Below are positions 61,701-64,000 of a DNA stretch of 64,000 bases, piece after piece (the first letter of the stretch is position 1; each line of letters begins with the position of its first letter). The position numbers and the translations under genes are program-made. The stretch covers positions 41,393,302 through 41,457,301 of the forward strand of contig NC_091160.1 of the NCBI RefSeq assembly GCF_040958095.1, in the 5' to 3' direction. Under the pieces are notes generated by a model. The model was not told the origin of the DNA and searched no databases. It saw nothing but the letters and a program-made list of their open reading frames with translations. Source of the DNA: Procambarus clarkii (lineage: Eukaryota > Arthropoda > Malacostraca > Decapoda > Cambaridae).

Positions 61701-64000
61701 TTAGTGTGGGTTAGTGAGTCATGAGGGTAGTTAGTGTGAGTTAGTGAGCCACGAGGGTAGTTAGTGTGAGTTAGTGAGTCATGAGGGTAGTTAGTGTGAG
61801 TTAGTGAACCACCACGAGGGTAGTTAGTGTGAGTTAGTGAGCCATGAGGGTAGTTAGTGTGGGTTAGTGAACCATGAGGGTAGTTAGTGTGAGTTAGTGA
61901 GTCATGAGGGTAGTTAGTGTGAGTTAGTGAGCCATGAGGGTAGTTAGTGTGAGTTAGTGAGCCATGAGGGTAGTTAGTGAACCACCATGAGGGTAGTTAG
62001 TGAACCACCATGAGGGTAGTTAGTGAACCACCATGAGGGTAGTTAGTGAACCACCATGAGGGTTGTTAGTGTGAGTTAGTGAGCCACGAGGGTAGTTAGT
62101 GTGAGTTAGTGAGCCATGAGGGTAGTTAGTGTGAGTTAGTGAACCACCACGAGGATAGTTAGTGTGAGTTAGTGAGCCATGAGGGTAGTTAGTGTGAGTT
62201 AGTGAGCCATGAGGGTAGTTAGTGTGAGTTAGTGAGCCACGATGGTAGTTAGTGTGAGTTAGTGAGCCACGAGGGTAGTTAGTGTGAGTTAGTGAGCCAT
62301 GAGGGTAGTTAGTGTGAGTTAGTAAGCCATGAGGGTAGTTAGTGTGAGTTAGTGAACCACCACGAGGGTAGTTAGTGTGAGTTAGTGAGCCACCATGAGG
62401 GTAGTTAGTGTGAGTTAGTGAGCCATGAGGGTAGTTAGTGTGAGTTAGTGAGCCACGAGGGTAGTTAGTGTGAGTTAGTGAACCACCATGATGGTAGTTA
62501 GTGTGAGTTAGTGAGCCATGAGGGTAGTTAGTGTGAGTTAGTGAGCCACGAGGGTAGTTAGTGTGAGTTAGTGAGCCACGAGGGTAGTTAGTGTGAGTTA
62601 GTGAGCCATGAGGGTAGTTAGTGTGAGTTAGTGAGCCACGAGGGTAGTTAGTGTGAGTTAGTGAACCACCATGAGGGTAGTTAGTGTGAGTTAGTGAGCC
62701 ATGAGGGTAGTTAGTGTGAGTTAGTGAGCCACGAGGGTAGTTAGTGTGAGTTAGTGAGCCATGAGGGTAGTTAGTGTGAGTTAGTGAGCCACGAGGGTAG
62801 TTAGTGTGAGTCAGTGAGCCATGAGGGTAGTTAGTGTGAGTTAGTGAGCCACGAGGGTAGTTAGTGTGAGTTAGTGAGCCACGAGGGTAGTTAGTGTGAG
62901 TTAGTGAGCCATGAGGGTAGTTAGTGTGAGTTAGTGAGCCATGAGGGTAGTTAGTGTGAGTTAGTGAGCCATGAGGGTAGTTAGTGTGAGTTAGTGAGCC
63001 ACGAGGGCAGTTATTGTGAGTTAGTGAGCCACGAGGGTAGTTAGTGTGAGTTAGTGAGCCATGAGGGTAGTTAGTGTGAGTTAGTGAGCCACGAGGGTAG
63101 TTAGTGAACCACCACGAGGGTAGTTAGTGTGAGTTAGTGAGCCACGAGGGTAGTTAGTGTGAGTTAGTGAACCATGAGGGTAGTTAGTGAACCACCATGA
63201 GGGTAGTTAGTGTGAGTTAGTGAGCCACGAGGGTAGTTAGTGTGAGTTAGTGAGCCACGAGGGTAGTTAGTGTGAGTTAGTGAGCCATGAGGGTAGTTAG
63301 TGTGAGTTAGTGAGCCACGAGGGTAGTTAGTGTGAGTTAGTGAGCCACGAGGGTAGTTAGTGTGGGTTAGTGAGCCACGAGGGTAGTTAGTGTGAGTTAG
63401 TGAGCCATGAGGGTAGTTAGTGTGAGTTAGTGAGCCATGAGGGTAGTTAGTGTGAGTTAGTGAACCATGAGGGTAGTTAGTGAACCACCATGAGGGTAGT
63501 TAGTGTGAGTTAGTGAGCCACGAGGGTAGTTAGTGTGAGTTAGTGAGCCACGAGGGTAGTTAGTGTGAGTTAGTGAGCCATGAGGGTAGTTAGTGTGAGT
63601 TAATGAGCCACGAGGGTAGTTAGTGTGAGTTAGTGAGCCACGAGGGTAGTTAATGTGGGTTAGTGAGCCACGAGGGTAGTTAGTGTGAGTTAGTGAGCCA
63701 TGAGGGTAGTTAGTGTGAGTTAGTGAGCCATGAGGGTAGTTAGTGTGAGTTAGTGAGCCACGAGGGTAGTTAGTGTGAGTTAGTGAACCATGAGGGTAGT
63801 TAGTGAACCACCATGAGGGTAGTTAGTGTGAGTTAGTGAGCCACGAGGGTAGTTAGTGTGAGTTAGTGAGCCACGAGGGTAGTTAGTGTGAGTTAGTGAG
63901 CCATGAGGGTAGTTAGTGTGAGTTAGTGAGCCACGAGGGTAGTTAGTGTGAGTTAGTGAGCCACGAGGGTAGTTAGTGTGGGTTAGTGAGCCACGAGGGT
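58786..64000. repeat. Minisatellite, 20/30-bp units, runs off the window end
   Basis: Units are 'gagccatgagggtagttagt' (20 bp, left) and the same plus 'gtgagttagt' (30 bp, most of the array). A segment of about 2.3 kb is present twice: landmarks at 59251 and 59821 recur 2322 bp on, and those at 60621 and 61213 recur 2382 bp on. Confidence 0.97.

Noticed and set aside
35809-64000. CRISPR array
   Set aside because: Units abut without unique spacers, and the genome is eukaryotic.

Overview
The window is animal nuclear DNA, almost certainly from a decapod crustacean and probably a crayfish or close relative. The grounds are split genes with GT-AG introns, an arthropod-type cGMP-dependent protein kinase (PKG), and dense SINE, LINE and foldback families. 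The SINE tails, the 'cagtaaataggtacct' body and the TTAGG-like motifs are ones I associate from memory with decapod genomes; no database was searched. Nothing bacterial or organellar is visible.

Left half (1-24 kb). Two host genes can be read. On the plus strand, nine coding exons (6609-22346) encode the C-terminal 439 residues of a PKG: the second cyclic-nucleotide-binding domain, a complete AGC kinase domain and the stop. Earlier exons lie outside the window. On the minus strand, four exons (4494 down to 1403) encode a probably secreted protein with a coiled coil, a Gly/Cys linker and a C-type lectin domain; its start codon is in an upstream exon I could not find. If the PKG upstream exons lie to the left, the lectin gene sits antisense inside a PKG intron. 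The PKG introns hold LINE pieces, tRNA-derived SINEs, a Tigger/pogo relic, foldback elements and several minisatellites. One 50-bp minisatellite is built from copies of the PKG intron/exon junction it touches.

Middle (24-36 kb). This is AT-rich, gene-poor DNA with two foldback or MITE-like elements, SINEs, decayed LINE pieces and (TA)n tracts. Two short coding-like islands (minus 31988-32074, plus 35154-35371) are possible orphan exons, both weak. A run of 500 N (36296-36795) marks an assembly gap.

Right half (35.8-64 kb). I see no host gene. About fourteen unrelated tandem arrays lie nearly end to end, with units of about 10 to 43 bp, separated by a few hundred bases of single-copy or SINE-bearing DNA. 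A 7.7-kb G-rich array is split by a 5'-truncated CR1-like LINE (minus 44019-42054) whose reverse transcriptase frame is open throughout. The last array (58.8 kb to the window edge) has an internal duplication of about 2.3 kb. Long open frames here, up to about 1290 codons, are a by-product of repeat units whose length is a multiple of three, or of stop-free repeats, and are not genes.
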